Below, piece after piece: positions 1-12,713 of a DNA stretch of 64,000 bases. How positions within the stretch are numbered: position 1 is the first letter of the stretch; the number at the start of each line of letters is the position of its first letter. The notes below the pieces were generated by a model. The model ran no database searches. It saw nothing but the letters and a program-made list of their open reading frames with translations, and was not told the DNA's origin. The translations under genes were made by a program, and so were the position numbers. This DNA comes from Favolaschia claudopus (lineage: Eukaryota; Basidiomycota; Agaricomycetes; Agaricales; Mycenaceae), in assembly GCA_037176885.1 (NCBI GenBank), contig JAWWNJ010000082.1, positions 1,054,001-1,118,000 on the forward strand, given 5' to 3'.

Positions 1-766
1 CCGTCAATGATCTCAAGAATTCAATTCTAAGAAAACGTACGATATAAAGCGCCAGATCATTCGAGCCCGAGGCCAGCCCGAGGCAGCGACTATTGAGTTG
101 TATATTTGGATGAGGTTCTTGAATCTTCTTATCATGGCACTGTCGAATTCCGCGACTTGGCGCGACACCGTCCGATTGTGCGGAAAACAGGCGCCGGGAG
201 AGAGTCAGTGGGATAAGTAATTTTCTGGTAGGACAGCGAGATGGTGGACATGTTGTATGAGCGCGATTGAGCCGTATAAGAATAGGCACCCCAAAGCGTC
301 TTCAGCCTGACACCAACTTGACACCAAGATTCCAAGAATTTCTGCCACTGGCCAGTGAAGCTTTGACCGCCAACCTGAGGTCGCGGGGGTCGCGTCTGTC
401 AGACACCAGGGACAGCGCACTCCACCCTTGTAGTCGGCGGGAAAACGTATTCAAGAACATCGCCGGACAATGACCTCCATGTCGAAGGAAAGACGAAGGA
501 GCAGGAGAGCCGCGACGCGTGACGTCACGGCAGCGCCCGATTTGATGGCGCATTCCGACTCGAATAATTTTGACCATTGCCAAAGCGCGACATACGCACA
601 GACGCTCGCGGCAAAAAAATACTCACGCCGGTATTGATGGTAGAATTCTACGCGTATCTTATTAGATTTTATGTAGCTTTGATTTAGTTTTATCATCTGT
701 CAACGCAGATGTTTTTCTCCTCCTCCGTCGGGCTTCCCAGGTGCCTCACCACACGGCGCATCAGAA
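1..766. other. Intergenic, no gene recognised
   Basis: Short open frames on both strands overlap each other and match no family I know. The last 60 bases are pyrimidine-rich and lead into the 3' end of the first thioesterase-like gene. No tRNA, rRNA or repeat structure is apparent. Confidence 0.6.
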
Positions 767-2571
767 TCAAGCCGGAACAACAACCAAATTCCTCACACCC
801 TCCATCCCCCCGCTCAACCCTCCTCCCCTCCCCCTCCCCTTCCCTGTCCCCAAATCCCCTCCACCCTCCTCCCCCCCAGCAAACTTCGATCCAACAGCAT
901 CCTCAAGCTTCGATCCAACAAACGGAAGCAACCGCTCCCGCCTCTCCTCCTCACAAGCCCTAAACGCATCCTCCCACCACCGCTCTTCGCGCCACCCGCC
1001 CGCGTAGAACTTTCTCAGCGTAGACGCGGAGTGTGTGACTTTGCGTACGGCGGGCCAGTGCGGAGGGAAGGTCCTTTGGCTGTTGTCGGAGTTGGGTTTA
1101 AGTTTATTGAAGGAGGAGGAGGTGGAGGTGGAGCTGGGTGTAGAGGTGGTTGAGGTGGAGGAAAAGGGAGTGGAAGAGGTGGAGGAAGAGATGGAGGGAG
1201 AGGTGGCAGCATAGAACCCGTTGGCGGCGAGGACGACGGCGGGGGGGATGGTGATGCGGCCTTGTTTGAAGCAGCATTGGGAGACGGCGACGGCTGGGAG
1301 GGCAGGTGAGTGAATAAATGAATGCATGGGTAGGAAATCGCAAAAGACAAAATAAAGGAGAAAGAGGAAAGATTTTCAAGTGCAAAGACGGAGATGGTCA
1401 TAAGAGAGGAGAGAATAGGAAAGGAAAGGAAGACGTACTATAGAGTACCGCCCCGTCCGGCTCCGTCGTTCGCGCAGCGCGGTCGAGGAGTGCGCGCGAA
1501 ACTGTATCGGGGTTTGGTTTGTCGTTGGCGTTGCCGTTCAAGGGTTTGAAGTTCGTGCCATCAGCGTCGTGAGCCTGGTTTTTCTCGGATTTCGCTTCGG
1601 ATTTACTCTTCTGTTTCGAGGGCGGTTTGACGAATCGGCAGACGCACCAGAGCTGGGTGAGATTGGAGTGGGATTTGTAGTTAGGATTCCGAATAATAGG
1701 TGCAAGAAATGAGAGAGATAAAGAAAAACACACCCATTTATCATCCCACGCCCCGATCGAGGCGCGCACTTCGTACGTCGAGAACATGGGTATTTCGCGC
1801 ACGAAGGAGAAGTGTGTGGCTAACGAATTTTTATTAATTATCACCACAGAGTTGGTGTCAATACACCCGGGCGAGTTAAGGAAGTGGGAATGGATGGATG
1901 CACGCACCAGCCAAAGCGACCCACCCGCCTGTGCGGAAGAGGTTCGGGAACGAGACGGGGGCGAGTTGGAAGCGGACGATGTCCATGATTTTGGGGTAGG
2001 CGGAGTTGGACATGTGGAGGTAGAAGTCGGCGTCGTCTGGGCCTGGGGTGGGGTGGGGTGAGTGAGGAGATAGTAGGTGAAGAAAGAGATAAGATAATTC
2101 GAAGCGAAGCGAAACAAAACGAGGAAAAGAAAGGAAGAGACAAGTCAATTAAATAGACGCACCAACCCAATGCCTATACCCCCACTCCTTGCGAAACGGA
2201 TGCACGCCAATCGGCTGATCCTTTTCGTACCAATCTCTCAACGCTTCCAGCCGCTTTGCTTTCCGGAGGTAGAAGTGCGTGAGCTTGTGCCATTGGAGGG
2301 AGAGGCCGAGTTGGATGAAGGCGCGGAAGAGGCGGACTGGCGGCGGTGATTAGCGTGAGTTTGAAAAAGTCAAGTCGCGAGGGAACGCACAGTGCCAGAC
2401 GAGCGGAAACGAGCGGATGTTGAGCAGGAGGAGGAGGTAGGCGACGTATTTTGCTGTAGCTAGCATATACATTGTTGTCGAGTTGTGGTGGGCGCGCTGG
2501 ATGATTCGAAGGAGGGTCTTGGAAGCGAGTGCAAGGTCAAGTGCATTTGAACGGGGTATAATAATTGACAT
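767..2571 (-). CDS. THEM6-like (4HBT_2, hotdog-fold) thioesterase-like protein, copy 1
   Basis: Multi-exon minus-strand gene. The first exon (from the ATG at 2571) encodes a hydrophobic N-terminal segment (KYVAYLLLLLNIRSFPLVWH), a likely membrane anchor. The next exons carry the family signatures GVHPFRKEWGYRHWVG, DDADFYLHMSNSAY, LFRTGGWVALAATHFSFVREIPMFSTYE and IGAWDDKW, then WCVCRFVKPP and a low-complexity linker; the last exon has SQCCFKQGRITIPPAVVLAANGFYA and WWEDAFRACEEERRERL. The order matches THEM6 / 4HBT_2 thioesterase-like proteins, most of which have no proven substrate; acyl-CoA hydrolysis is an inference from the fold. Compared with the two paralogues downstream, this copy has an extra intron inside the ALA|ATHF motif (about 1834-1886) and only moderate identity, so it is the older member of the tandem family. 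All reading frames join through GT-AG introns without frameshift. Confidence 0.75.
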
Positions 2572-3063
2572 GGCCGATGTTGGGGCCGAGGGGACCGTGA
2601 CTGCGGAGCGGCAGACCGGGTGTGGCTTGATTTGGCCGCGCTTATGTACGCCGGGCGCGCGTCGCAGTGGTGATCAGTATGTACTCGAGATTATTTGTGT
2701 CGCGGCAATAGAACAAGTTTGCGATATGTAGAAAGAGGTAGAAAGTTGAAACAGGATGGGATAGTTGTGGGATAGATATTCCGCGGCTGCCAGTAGTTAC
2801 CACGTTGAGCACGGATTGGACGGCGGCAGACAAAACAAAGCTGTGATTTTCGTTGACGAACAAAGACTGGGGAGAGATCGGCGGTAAAAATTGAGACTTG
2901 GGGAGAGGAAAAGACGCGTACGCGCAGGTATATCAACAACACCAAACAAATTCCCCAAACTTTCTTTTCCTTCGGCACTCGGCTTCTGTTCACCCGAGTT
3001 TAAACCAAAATTCATGATGCTAGTAGTACGTGAGAACGATTATTGCGACGAGACCAACGACCG
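2572..3063. other. Intergenic between THEM6-like copies 1 and 2
   Basis: Upstream region of copy 1 and downstream region of copy 2. Open frames here are short and in conflict. Bases 3028-3063 share weak similarity with 13398-13426 and mark the left edge of the duplicated flank. Confidence 0.5.
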
Positions 3064-3113
3064 TTCACAGCGATACGATACGGTTAAGTTAGTAAGTATG
3101 ATAAGTACGAACC

Positions 3114-3136
3114 ATCTATCTATCTGTCTATCCATC
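3114..3136. repeat. (ATCT)n microsatellite
   Basis: Imperfect tetranucleotide run. Similar ATCT runs stand at 13064-13078 and 13470-13484, each just inside a copy of the duplicated flank. Confidence 0.8.
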
Positions 3137-3169
3137 TACGCAATAACCTATACTTTATTGTCTATTATA

Positions 3170-4913
3170 TCAACGCCTTCCAGTGCCACCACCCCACATA
3201 TTCCTCACCCCCTCCAACCCCCCACTCAACCCGCCCCTCTGAATCCTCCCATCCGCACTCCCTCCATCCCCACCCGCAAGCTCGCCCCCAACAAACGGCA
3301 CCAACCTCTCCCTCCTCTCACTCTCACACCCCGCAAACGCCTCCTCCCACCACCGCTCGCCCTCCGGCACGTCCCGCCACCCGCCCGCGAAGAACCTCCC
3401 CAACCTCGGCATCGACTCCGCGAGCTCGCGCACCTTGTCCCAGTACGGCGGGCGCGGCCGCGTATCGCCTTTGCCTGACCCGAAGGAGGCGGGGAGTGTG
3501 GGTTTGATGTATTCACCAGTACCCGATTCACCCGTGGAAGTGGAAGTAGAATTAAGAGAAGAGGGAGAAGGCGGAGAGGAACCCGCGTAAAACCCATTCG
3601 ACGCCAACACCACCGCGGGCGGGACGGTGATCCTCCCCTGCTTGTAGCACAGCTGGGAGACGGAGACGGTGTAGAGGAGCGCGCCGTCGGGCTCGGTGGT
3701 GCGGGCGGCGGCGCGCGCGAGGAGGGCGCGGGAGATTGCGTCGGCTTCGGCTAGTTCTTTCGATGCGGAGTTGCCGTTGACGAGGTGGGGAGGAGGAGCA
3801 GCGGGGGTGGAGGCGCCGGTGCCGTTGCCATTGAGGAGGGGCGTGGCGGGGGTTTTGAGGGTGGGGACGAGGTGCGGGGCTGAGCTGTCGTTGTGGCGTG
3901 CAGCGTTGTTTGATTTTGATTTGGAGTTTTTGGAGGGCGGCTTGACGAAGCGGCAGATGTACCAGATCTGTGTGCGGGTCGGAGTCAGAACAGTTTGATA
4001 GATAGACGGACAGAAGACGGATAGATGGGGATTGAACGCGATGGAGAGACTCGTTATGAGCTGAATTTGGAGGTTCTAGTTCTCAGAGCCGCCAGCATTG
4101 GACAGGAAGAATGGAGAGAAAGTCAGCAACAAAAATGTCGAGTGACGATCGTTTCGTTCGCAAAGCAACGAGAATGATGCAAAGAAGAAAGACGACACTC
4201 ACCCACTTCCCATCCCATGCCCCAATCTCACAGCGCACCTCATACGTCGTCAACATCGGAATCTCGCGGATGAAGTAGAAATGCGTCGCGGCGAGAGGGA
4301 CCCATCCGCCGGTGCGGAATATGCTGGGGAAGGTGGCGAGGGCGAGGCGGAAGCGCGCCGAGTCGAGGGCTTTGGCGTAGGAGGAGTTGGACATGTGGAG
4401 GTTGAAGTCCGAGTCGTCGAAGCCTGTCCGAGTTGATGAATGAGAGATGATGAGAGATGGTGGAAGAGAAGGAGACACGCACCGACGCGTTTGCGATAAG
4501 CCCACTGCGCGCGGAAGGGGTGCACCCCAATGGGAAGGTGAGCTTCGAACCAGTCTCGCAAGGCTTCCTTTTTCTGAGACTTGCTGAGATAGAAATGCGT
4601 GATTTTGTGCCATTGGAGTGCCAATCGCAATTCGAAGACGGAGCTGAATACTTGGACTGTTGCCGAAACCCAGTCAGCAGGCAGCAGCACTAAAACGAAT
4701 CAGGAGCGTACAATGCCAGGCAAGAGGGAAAGAGCCGGCGTTGAGGACGAGGAGCGCGAGGGCGATGTATTTTGCTGCTTTTGGCGCGATGCGATAAGCG
4801 CGTTGGAGTAAAGCGAGGAGGGTGGAGGGCGCGGTTTGGAGGAGGGTTGAGGCTCGTGTACGCGTTATGAGCGCCATTAGCGGCGCCGCTCGAGCGTTGA
4901 GGCGGGTCGACAT
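3170..4913 (-). CDS. THEM6-like (4HBT_2) thioesterase-like protein, copy 2
   Basis: Starts at the ATG at 4913 (MSTRLNARAAPLMALITRTR), followed by a hydrophobic stretch KYIALALLVLNAGSFPLAWH. Later exons encode the DDSDFNLHMSNSSYAKALDSAR block, FRTGGWVPLAATHFYFIREIPM, IGAWDGKW, WYICRFVKPP, a Ser/Pro/Asn-rich linker and the final exon with CYKQGRITVPPAVVLASNGFYAG and WWEEAFAGCESERRERLVPF. It is close to the copy at 13578-15157, but the intron after GAWDGKW is longer here (about 225 bp) and the C-terminus runs eight residues further (WGGGTGRR) because the stop codon seen in the other copy is changed. The family call is well supported; substrate and cellular role are unknown. Confidence 0.75.
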
Positions 4914-5340
4914 CGCGGTGTCGGGTAGAGAATAGCCGGAGGAAGTTTTGGGGAGGATATTTGACGTTGCGTGCCAACAGCTCCCGACGCTCTCAAACCC
5001 TTTTGTCAATTCAGATTTGTCACCTGTGTGCCTGGAAGATCTCAATGATCTGCAACAAAAAATGTGAGAAAGTCAACGAAATTTGGGAATTTCGCGTTTT
5101 GTTTTGTTTCTGTCTGTGCAATGGGAGTTATTTCACTTATGGATTCGTAGTGAATACAGGGCAAGTCACTTTCTGCACACGCCTAGTGGTATCATCGTAT
5201 GGGAGGAGAGTCCACGAAATCAATGGTGGTGGTTTGAGATCGAGTAGTCGGTGATTTCCGAATTAGACATCATTCCCACGAGCGCTTCTTCCCAACCTCT
5301 GTGTCGCGACACCATCCTCCCCCTCGATTCTCAAGATTCA
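4914..5340. promoter_or_regulatory. Shared upstream region of THEM6-like copy 2 and the F-box gene
   Basis: The two genes are divergent across about 430 bp. The same spacer occurs at 15158-15601 with high identity, so any bidirectional promoter was duplicated intact. No clear TATA box is seen. Confidence 0.5.
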
Positions 5341-5509
5341 TGGCTTTCCTTCCGCAGGAACTAATCGATATCATTATCCCCCAGGTCGGCGATATAGCTA
5401 CGCTCAAAGCCTGCAGCCTCGTCAGCCCAATGTTCCGATATCCGAGTCAAGCGATACTCATGCGTTCTATCGTGTTGTCGGGCTGGTCAAAGCCCGATGC
5501 GTCGCCGTT
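5341..5509 (+). pseudogene. F-box protein, 5' fragment cut off by element copy A
   Basis: Encodes MAFLPQELIDIIIPQVGD followed by LKACSLVSPMFRYPSQ, an F-box-like N-terminus, and is nearly identical to the start of the intact gene at 15602. Similarity stops after the GWSK codons near 5500-5509, where sequence of the large element begins. What remains is only about 55 codons, without the leucine-rich part of the protein, so it is not expected to be functional. Confidence 0.85.
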
Positions 5510-6460
5510 GTTTTCTTTAGTATCCGCACTAACCAGATCTTTTCAGCATTTTTCCTTAGTCTTTCGATCCCGTTCCCGCTCTCACACCAACGTCCACTCT
5601 CGCCGCCGCTCCCTCCTCAACTCCCAACAATCGAGTCCCCGCCTCCTCCACGCCGCCGCCGCTCGCCTCGGCAAGTCGACGCGTACCTACGCACACAAAC
5701 AAGTACATATGGAGTAAGGTGCGTCCCGCCATTAAGTTGCCTCTCCCTCCCGCATCATACTAACGACATCCACTCTTTCCCTAGCCCGCCTCCTCCCCAT
5801 CTCGACATCTACCCGCCGCCGCCGCGCTCGACTTGATTCGATCCACCGCCACGACGCCGTCGCCGATTCCCGCCGCACCCTCCGCCATTCCGCAATCTCG
5901 ACGCGCCACCCTGAACGCCGTTCCCACTCACCCCCTCCTCGACACCCTCAACACCGACGACCTCGACACCGCCGTTTCGGCGCTGCGACCGACTCGGAAA
6001 GCCGCGCTAGCATCAAGTTCTTTCAATTTACACGAGGAAAGAAACGAATCAACTCACCTGTTTTGGGGGATCAACTCCCCGTCGACTCGTACCGAGCTCG
6101 AATCCCCTCTCAACACAACCCACAACGCCCTCCCGCGCCAATCGCCGCCGCCTCGGCAACAGAACAACGCCGACGTCGTCGACTCGCTCAGAAATGCGCT
6201 ACAAACGAAATTCAAGGTGAGTTCTCTCGTTTTCGACGCGAACGGACGAGATAACTGACCTGTCTACACAGATCAATGGCGCATCAATCGCGACGCCTCG
6301 CGCTCGGGGAGAAATCAAAGGGAATAGAGGGAAAAGCGTGGGCGGGGCGGGAAGTTGATGCGCGAGCGCGCGTTTGTGGCGGGAAGCGGATGGAATGGCG
6401 GGGGGTGGGCGGGAGGCGGGGAAATCGAAACGCGACGAGACGAACGCGGTGGCGTACCGT
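5510..6460 (+). other. Element A, inward-reading terminal unit
   Basis: Contains a well-formed intron at 5719-5784 (GTGCGT donor, CTAAC branch point, CTAG acceptor) whose counterpart in copy B is at about 40839-40896 on the minus strand. Downstream is a GC-rich block with an open frame in this copy (5833-6258); in copy B the same block carries another intron, with donor and acceptor that are lost here. The protein from the open frame resembles nothing I know, and I do not claim it is made. Confidence 0.45.
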
Positions 6461-6461
6461 A

Positions 6462-6484
6462 ATTTACTCACAATGTGAGTAAAT
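6462..6484. repeat. Inverted repeat at the meeting point of two element units (copy A)
   Basis: An 11-base arm ATTTACTCACA and its exact complement are separated by one base. The same site in copy B is 40121-40142, where one arm has a change that would keep a G-U pair in RNA. The rightward unit and the inward unit of the element converge here. Confidence 0.7.
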
Positions 6485-6489
6485 AGCTA

Positions 6490-9230
6490 ATTTGAATGAA
6501 ATAACTCTTGTTTTCGAGTAAAATGATACCTGCGAGTGAATCGTTAGCAAGGAATAAGCCGCGTACGAGTTAATTGAAGTGAAGGAGAAGGAAAGAAAGA
6601 AAAATTCACCTGTGGTGAAACGAAGCCGGAATCCCAGGGCGCGAGTTCAGTTGAGTTGATATCCTGAAAGAGGTGAGTGATGAAGCGTGCGCTGAGTTGG
6701 GTGTCAGCGCACGAGGAAAATGAAGAGAAGAAAATGACAGCTTACCTTTAGAATACTCAAGCTCTTCACTTCAAATCAACTTGAGCGCGAGTCGAGTCGA
6801 ATCGAATCGAATCGAATCGACTCGCTTGGATAGTGAGTTTAAGGGTGAATGAATGAAAATGAAATGAAACTAACCGAGGGAACGAAACAAAATGAAAGGA
6901 AAAAGGCGTACCCGTCGAAAAGTCCAGATAGAGATGCAGTTGAATTCAAGTCAACTCAAGCTTGCCCTCCCTTTACTTGTGACTCGCAGTCAACGAACAA
7001 ACGAACGAAAGAAAGAGATACTTTCAAGCTGACTTCAACCTTCGACTCTCGAAGATCATTGGAATCGAACCGAAAAGGCTGTGGAACAAAACAAAGGTCA
7101 AGGTCAGTTGAGGGTCGGTTCGAGGTAACATTGAGTTGAACTTACTTGATAGAGATGTACTTTTAAGTACCTTGTGATGTATAGGCGCGCGCGCGATCCA
7201 AAGCGGCATAGGCTCGACCTTCAAAATTCGAGTCAATACTCAGAGTAAGAAATCGAAATTGAACATACCCGAGGAGAAAATAGCATGGTTTCGGCGTTAG
7301 ACTGGAAGTACACGGGAGGCTGGATGCGCGGAGGCATGGTTTCAGTATCTGGGGTGTACAAAAGCGAAATCAGTACTGTATCGAGAGGTATGTAAGATAT
7401 GAATACTTACCGGCATAATTTCGGCATACATGCCTTCGTTTAGAAAGGTACGCTGAGCGCGCGATACAAACCGGCATAGTTTGGCCTTCAAATTCAAGTC
7501 AGACCGGCAACATTTAGAGTAGGGAATTGAATTTGAACTTACCTGGGACACAAATGGCATAGTTTCGGCGTTGAATGAGAAGTACACAGAGACCTTAACT
7601 CGGAGAGGCAAGGTTTCGGTTTCTGGCCTTCAAAATTCAAGTCAGACAGTCAATAGTTAGAGTAAGGAATTGAAAGTAAACGTACCTGAAGCAGAAATAG
7701 CATAATTTCGGCGTTGAAGTCGAAATACACGGGATGCCGGAGGCGGAGAGGCATAATTTCGGCCTTCAGAGATGAGAAGAGTCAAATGAGCATTGGTTTG
7801 TATAGAGAAATACAAAGAGTAAGACATACCTTGACTTATACCGGCATAAGGGGCCCAAGTTCGGTATCGGGTCAAACGAAGGCTTACGACGAAAAGGTGA
7901 CTAGTTGAAGTCAGATTAAGTTCAAAGGTGAAAGGGCTAGCGATGCGCACCTTGGACCAAGTAAAATACAACCTTTGAACCCCAACACCAAAAGTCTACA
8001 GTATATGAACGAGCGCAACCTTCAAACTTTGTTGGTTGGATTAAGATTTGAGTCACAGAGTAAGTAAAAGATCGTACCCACCGGACCAAAGTCAACTCAA
8101 TCTCAACAGAGATAACCCGACATTCAATATACCAGTCAATCCTGAACGATATGGTCAATAAACGAAGAGAAAAACGCGAAAGAAATACAGAATCGGCTCA
8201 CCGGGGGTCCCAGAGACAACGCCGAAGTCAATTCAGGTAAGAGTTTTGAAGTCCTATTCGAATTGAAAGCATCCGATCGAAAGATACATCGAATTAGACT
8301 ATTAGGACTGTCAGTGTTTCGATTATAATAGCGGTAATCGAGGTTTGGAACTCACCTGGACAGCCGAAATGTGCATCTCAGGCAACTATCAAACGGTCAT
8401 TCAAAGTTGAAGCTAATAAGGAACTCACTTACCCTGCGCAACCAGTCAAAATGTGCATCTCATGCACGTATAGAACGACTACAAACTCAATGAAGGATCA
8501 GTAAGTAAGAGTTCGAAGTGAATAGAGGGATTGAATCACTCACATGTTATACAAAGTCGTCGAAATGAGACCTGAAGGCAACTTGAAGGTCAGTTCCGCG
8601 TTGAAAGAGTCGAAATGTTCGAAAATGAATGGAAACTGAATCAAAGGTTAGGAACGGCTTGAGGCATTCAAAGAACTTGAAATCAATTCACTCACCTGAC
8701 AAAGTCGTCGAAATGACTTCAATGTCAGTTCGGCGTTGAAGCGGTCGCATTTTGGGTCACATATGGCACAAATAAAGAGAAGGGACTCTAATCAGAAGGT
8801 CAGTATTGATTCTGAAGAGATAAGACGACGACTCACTTCATTGAACACTGAACAGATTGAAGTGGTACAAGAAGAATTTAGGTAGTATGGCCGTGAACCC
8901 GAATAGAAAGCGGCGTAGTAGAGCGAAGTGTTGAATCTAGAATTGAGGGAGAATGTTAGTAAGTGTAGCAAATGAGTGAAAAGGGAATTTGAAAGTCACA
9001 AACGACATTGAAGTCAACGAAGAGTCAAAGAAGGGCGAAGGCCGAATAAACCCGAAAGCCGTGGTTGAAGCGCGAACGCGTCGAATTGAAGAAATTGAAG
9101 AAGGGCTTTGAAGGAAGGTTGAATAGAGATTTGAATAAAGATGGGTTGTAGAGGATAAGGAATGATAGAAGGGAGGGAGGTTGAAAGTGGGCGGTCAACC
9201 CATAGTCAAAAGCAATGGTGCGAGCTCACC
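6490..9230 (-). other. Element A, array of exon-like blocks with CCGAAATTATGCC motifs
   Basis: Read on the minus strand, 20-140 base blocks alternate with introns of about 50-65 bases (GTAAGT/GTACGT donors, CTGAC-like branch points, AG acceptors). The motif CCGAAATTATGCC, with variants such as CCGAAACCATGC, recurs once or twice per block between about 7280 and 7780. Frames are not kept from block to block. A TATATA at 9231-9236 lies at the upstream end. Confidence 0.5.
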
Positions 9231-9236
9231 TATATA
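9231..9236 (-). promoter_or_regulatory. TATA box of element A rightward unit
   Basis: TATATA inside a conserved block; the same box, with the same surroundings, is at 37091-37096 in copy B. A pyrimidine-rich leader follows it on the reading strand. Confidence 0.5.
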
Positions 9237-10979
9237 CCCTTCCCCCGGCCCTCCTACGGTATCCTGCTCACCAAATCACCCGAACATCCGTCGGGATCGA
9301 CAGCCCGTGCTGAATAATGCGGAGCATTGAGCCATTCAGTCGGAAATTGGGGAAATTCAAGAAGTCGACGGGGAACTGAAAAATATTCATAAGGCAGCGA
9401 AAAGCACCGCGGAGAGTACACGCACGTCAGACACGTGCCGTGTTGTTGATGTCATCAATTCAGGGACGTAACCCCGGGGTGGAGGGGGGAAAACATGCAG
9501 GAAAGGTGGAGGGCTGGAATAGGGGTGAATCGTTGTTTGGGACGTAGAGACGGTGCTGCGAGTTGCTGGAGCGCAGGAGCAGACATATTCAGCACGTAAA
9601 ATAAGATTTGGACTGCCAAGATCCCGATATATCAGCTTCACACGACCATACAAGCGAGACATTTTGCAACGCACCTGAAATCTTCCGGTCTCAACTCCGC
9701 TCCAAATCACTCTGATCGCTCCAGAACGTTCTCCGATGTCGCGGGTATCCATTCGCTACCGGTCCCGTATATTGTGAGTCAGGATACGTGGGCAGACGCC
9801 GTCCAGACGGCGATTTTCAGAAATGCGTGCAAGTGCCGGTTTTGCCATTGTACGAGCGTCCCTGAGCAAAGAAAGAGCAGAAACAGTAAGTTTGAACGTG
9901 GAAGTATAGAGGAATGCATACCTGAGGTAAGAGGGCAGCGAGGCCCCGCGCGCGCAGCCGTCGATGGTGGTGGTAAAAGCCAATGTTCGGAATTTCCTGT
10001 TTGAGCGAAGATAGGATTGATGTGATCGCAGCGGCCAACACCGCCACGAGATCTTCCTTGCTCTTTGCCCACGACCAGCCCGCCAGCGCCAAGCGTCAAC
10101 ATATCGGCATGGCGCGCTCACGCGTCCTCGACGCGTCTGGACGGCGAATCGACTGAAAACCGTCGTATCTAATCCCATGGGCCTATTTTGACGTTTTTCT
10201 GCGAGCTGTGAGCTGGCTCGGGCCTGTCGCGGGCTTCTCTGGGCGACAACACAATCTCGGCTGTCTGGTTTACGCAAATTTGATCCTTCTCAAACAGCCA
10301 ACTCCGTGCTCTGGGATTTTCTCTGTATTTTGTTGCCGCAAGATTTATCTCCTCGAAATCTGGGCTCGATTGTTGGTACTTAGGCTATTGCAGCTCATCA
10401 CTGGCCCTGAGAGTTTATCATGAAAGCTTTCCTCTTGTTCGACACGCGAATCAAATCAACGCGTAAGTACTTACAATTTGAAATCTCCCACAACGTTATC
10501 CCCCAAGCCCAGTTCTGCGCCGCCCTGATTTCTCTCTTTTCCTCAAGCTCTACTGCTTGCCCTGGAGCATTCCCTCGATTCTTCTAAAGCGTGAGTTACT
10601 CCAGTGCTGAGGATCCAAGAACTCGAGGGATTCGCGTTCAGGGCGGCACCCGACGCGCTGGAGTCCGATCGGAATTATCAACCGTAAGTTGATCCATTCA
10701 AAACAAATTACAATGATTTTGTCGTGACGCAGCAACTCAGCCGACGCTCTCGTGCAGGTTTGGACCTAACACGACCAAACCATCCCTTCTTTCTTCCCCC
10801 CACCACCTTCCCCACTTTCACTCTCGAAAATTTCCTCGCGAGCTCTTTCGTCGTTCCTTCCACCTCACATCTTCAATTCACCTCCTCAGTAGCTGTTATT
10901 CTCGCCAAAGCCCCGCCGACAATGCGTTGACCATACACATCGTCGTCCCACGAGCAAGTCTTCGGTCTTCTAGTAAGTT

Positions 10980-12710
10980 TTTCTCTTCACACATTTTGTC
11001 TCTTTTGACGCGTTTTTTCCCCCAGGATTTGGCCGCCGGCAGGCTAATACCGCCCCGACGCGTCAAATAGCGTGTCCCGCAAATGTTGCTCGACGATTGG
11101 GTCGTTGGCGACGTCGCCGCTGCGCCGCGCAGCGGCGCTATTGCGTCTACACGACGTATCGAAGTCCCGCGAGCGGGACTCCTTCAAGTAAGTCCTCTTT
11201 GTTTCAATTTTTTCACCTCTTCGACGCGTTTGTTTCAGGAGTTTTCGCCGTCGGCAGGCAAAAGCTCGCCCCCGACGCATATAGCAGCGGGTTTGGCGCA
11301 CACCTAACAAGTCCTCTGCTGTTGCCATTGTCACCGCCGCGCCGCCCAGCGGCGCGCATAGCTTTGACACGACGTATCGACGTCCCGCGAGCGGGACTTC
11401 AGCTGAGGTACTTACCTTTCCTTTACTTTTTTCATTCTTTTCACCCGTTTTTTCAAGAGGTTTTAGCTGCCGGCAGGCAAATACCCGCCCCCGAAGCATA
11501 AAGCAGCGGGTTCTCCAGCTGTTCTCCAAGATTTTCGTTGTTGTTGCCGCTGCTGCGCCGCGCAGCGGCGCTATACCCTTTGACTAGACGTATCGCCGCC
11601 CGGCGAGCGTGTATTTTGGTAAGCTTGATTTCCTGTGTCTTACGATTTCTTCTCTTACTCTTTTTACCAGAATTTTGTAACTTACGGAAGTCCTTCTTGA
11701 CGTCGGTTAGTTTGGGTGAGGAAAGCATTCGATTGTTTTGTTTCAACTCTTACCCAACTCGTGCACGTTGCACGTCGATGAGTGTACGTATCGACGTCCC
11801 GCGAGCGGGGTGTTCCTCATATAAGGTAAGTGGCTTCTCATTCCGTTCCTTGATTCAACTCGCTGTCGCCGCACAAGTTCAACTTCAAAATTCGATATTT
11901 TTCCGTCCGCCAAGCGACGTCTCCTCCCGCATTGTACGTATGTCACCCCACTAATTCCACATGCATTCCATGCTCATTTCGCACCCTCAGAATCCAAAAA
12001 TTTCCGCTGCGCGGCGTCCCCTCAACACCAAGTCCCCAAATCAAAATTTGATTTTTGGGCGTCCGCCGAGCGACGTTTTCCCCGCGTAGCTCATCAGGTA
12101 TGTTACTTCCCTCACCCTCCTTGTTCATCACTAACTCCAGCCTTCTAGAAAATTTTCTTCCCGCTGCGCGGGGCAACTTCATCACTATCAACATCCTGTT
12201 CGGGAAATTTGAGATTCCGCGGTCCCGCGAGAGCGAGACTCCAAGCTCAATGGTTCTCAGGTGCGTCGTTGTACTTTCTCGGAAGCGTTTTTGTGCTGAT
12301 TTTCATGCTATTTTCTTTTTCTTCGCGCTGCGCGGCCCCAAACTCCAGGTCACCAAGTCAAGAATGTCAAAGTCAACGCAGTTGAGGAAATATTTCTTCG
12401 CTGTGCGGCTACTCTGGTGCGTATTCTGCTCCCCATTTCCTATCTCCCACACTGATTTTCTATGTACAGGTCGATTTTTTCTTCCGCTGCGCGGCCCCAT
12501 CGACACCTTCAAGTTCATTCCGGACATTTCGCATTCAAGGCTTCTGTGGCGTCGATTTGGTGAGTTTCGGTTAATCAAGCTGCTATTTCCTGACTCTGAC
12601 GATTCGAAAAACTTGATTATTCAAGGCGGACTTCAAATTGACGAGGTGAGTGCTGACTTTGAAAATTCCACTACGTACATCGCAAGTCAAGGTCTTTACC
12701 CCGGTAGTTG
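10980..12710 (+). other. Element A, hairpin-rich exon array
   Basis: At least eight diverged units of about 100-240 bases. Each combines an exon-like block and an intron (for example GTAAGTCCTC...TTTCAG near 11187-11238, and GTGCGTATTC...TGTACAG near 12418-12470). The exon blocks contain GC-rich palindromes: AGTCCCGCGAGCGGGACT at 11163-11180, a nearly identical one at 11382-11397, and CCGC-GCG/GCA-GCGG cores throughout. No single frame stays open across the spliced blocks. Confidence 0.5.
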
Positions 12711-12713
12711 ATA

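Larger units (their letters stand above)
3064..5509. repeat. Direct flank duplication, left copy (THEM6-like gene plus F-box 5' end)
   Basis: This segment, from CGATACGATACGGTTAAG at 3072 to the middle of the first F-box exon, recurs in the same order and orientation at about 13427-15768. The left copy ends at about 5509, exactly where the large element starts, while the right copy runs on into an intact F-box gene. Element copy A lies between the two. Confidence 0.8.

Noticed and set aside
11044..11529. 161-codon open frame antisense to the hairpin array
   Set aside because: It runs through several well-formed introns of the opposite strand and repeats the same short units; most likely a composition effect.
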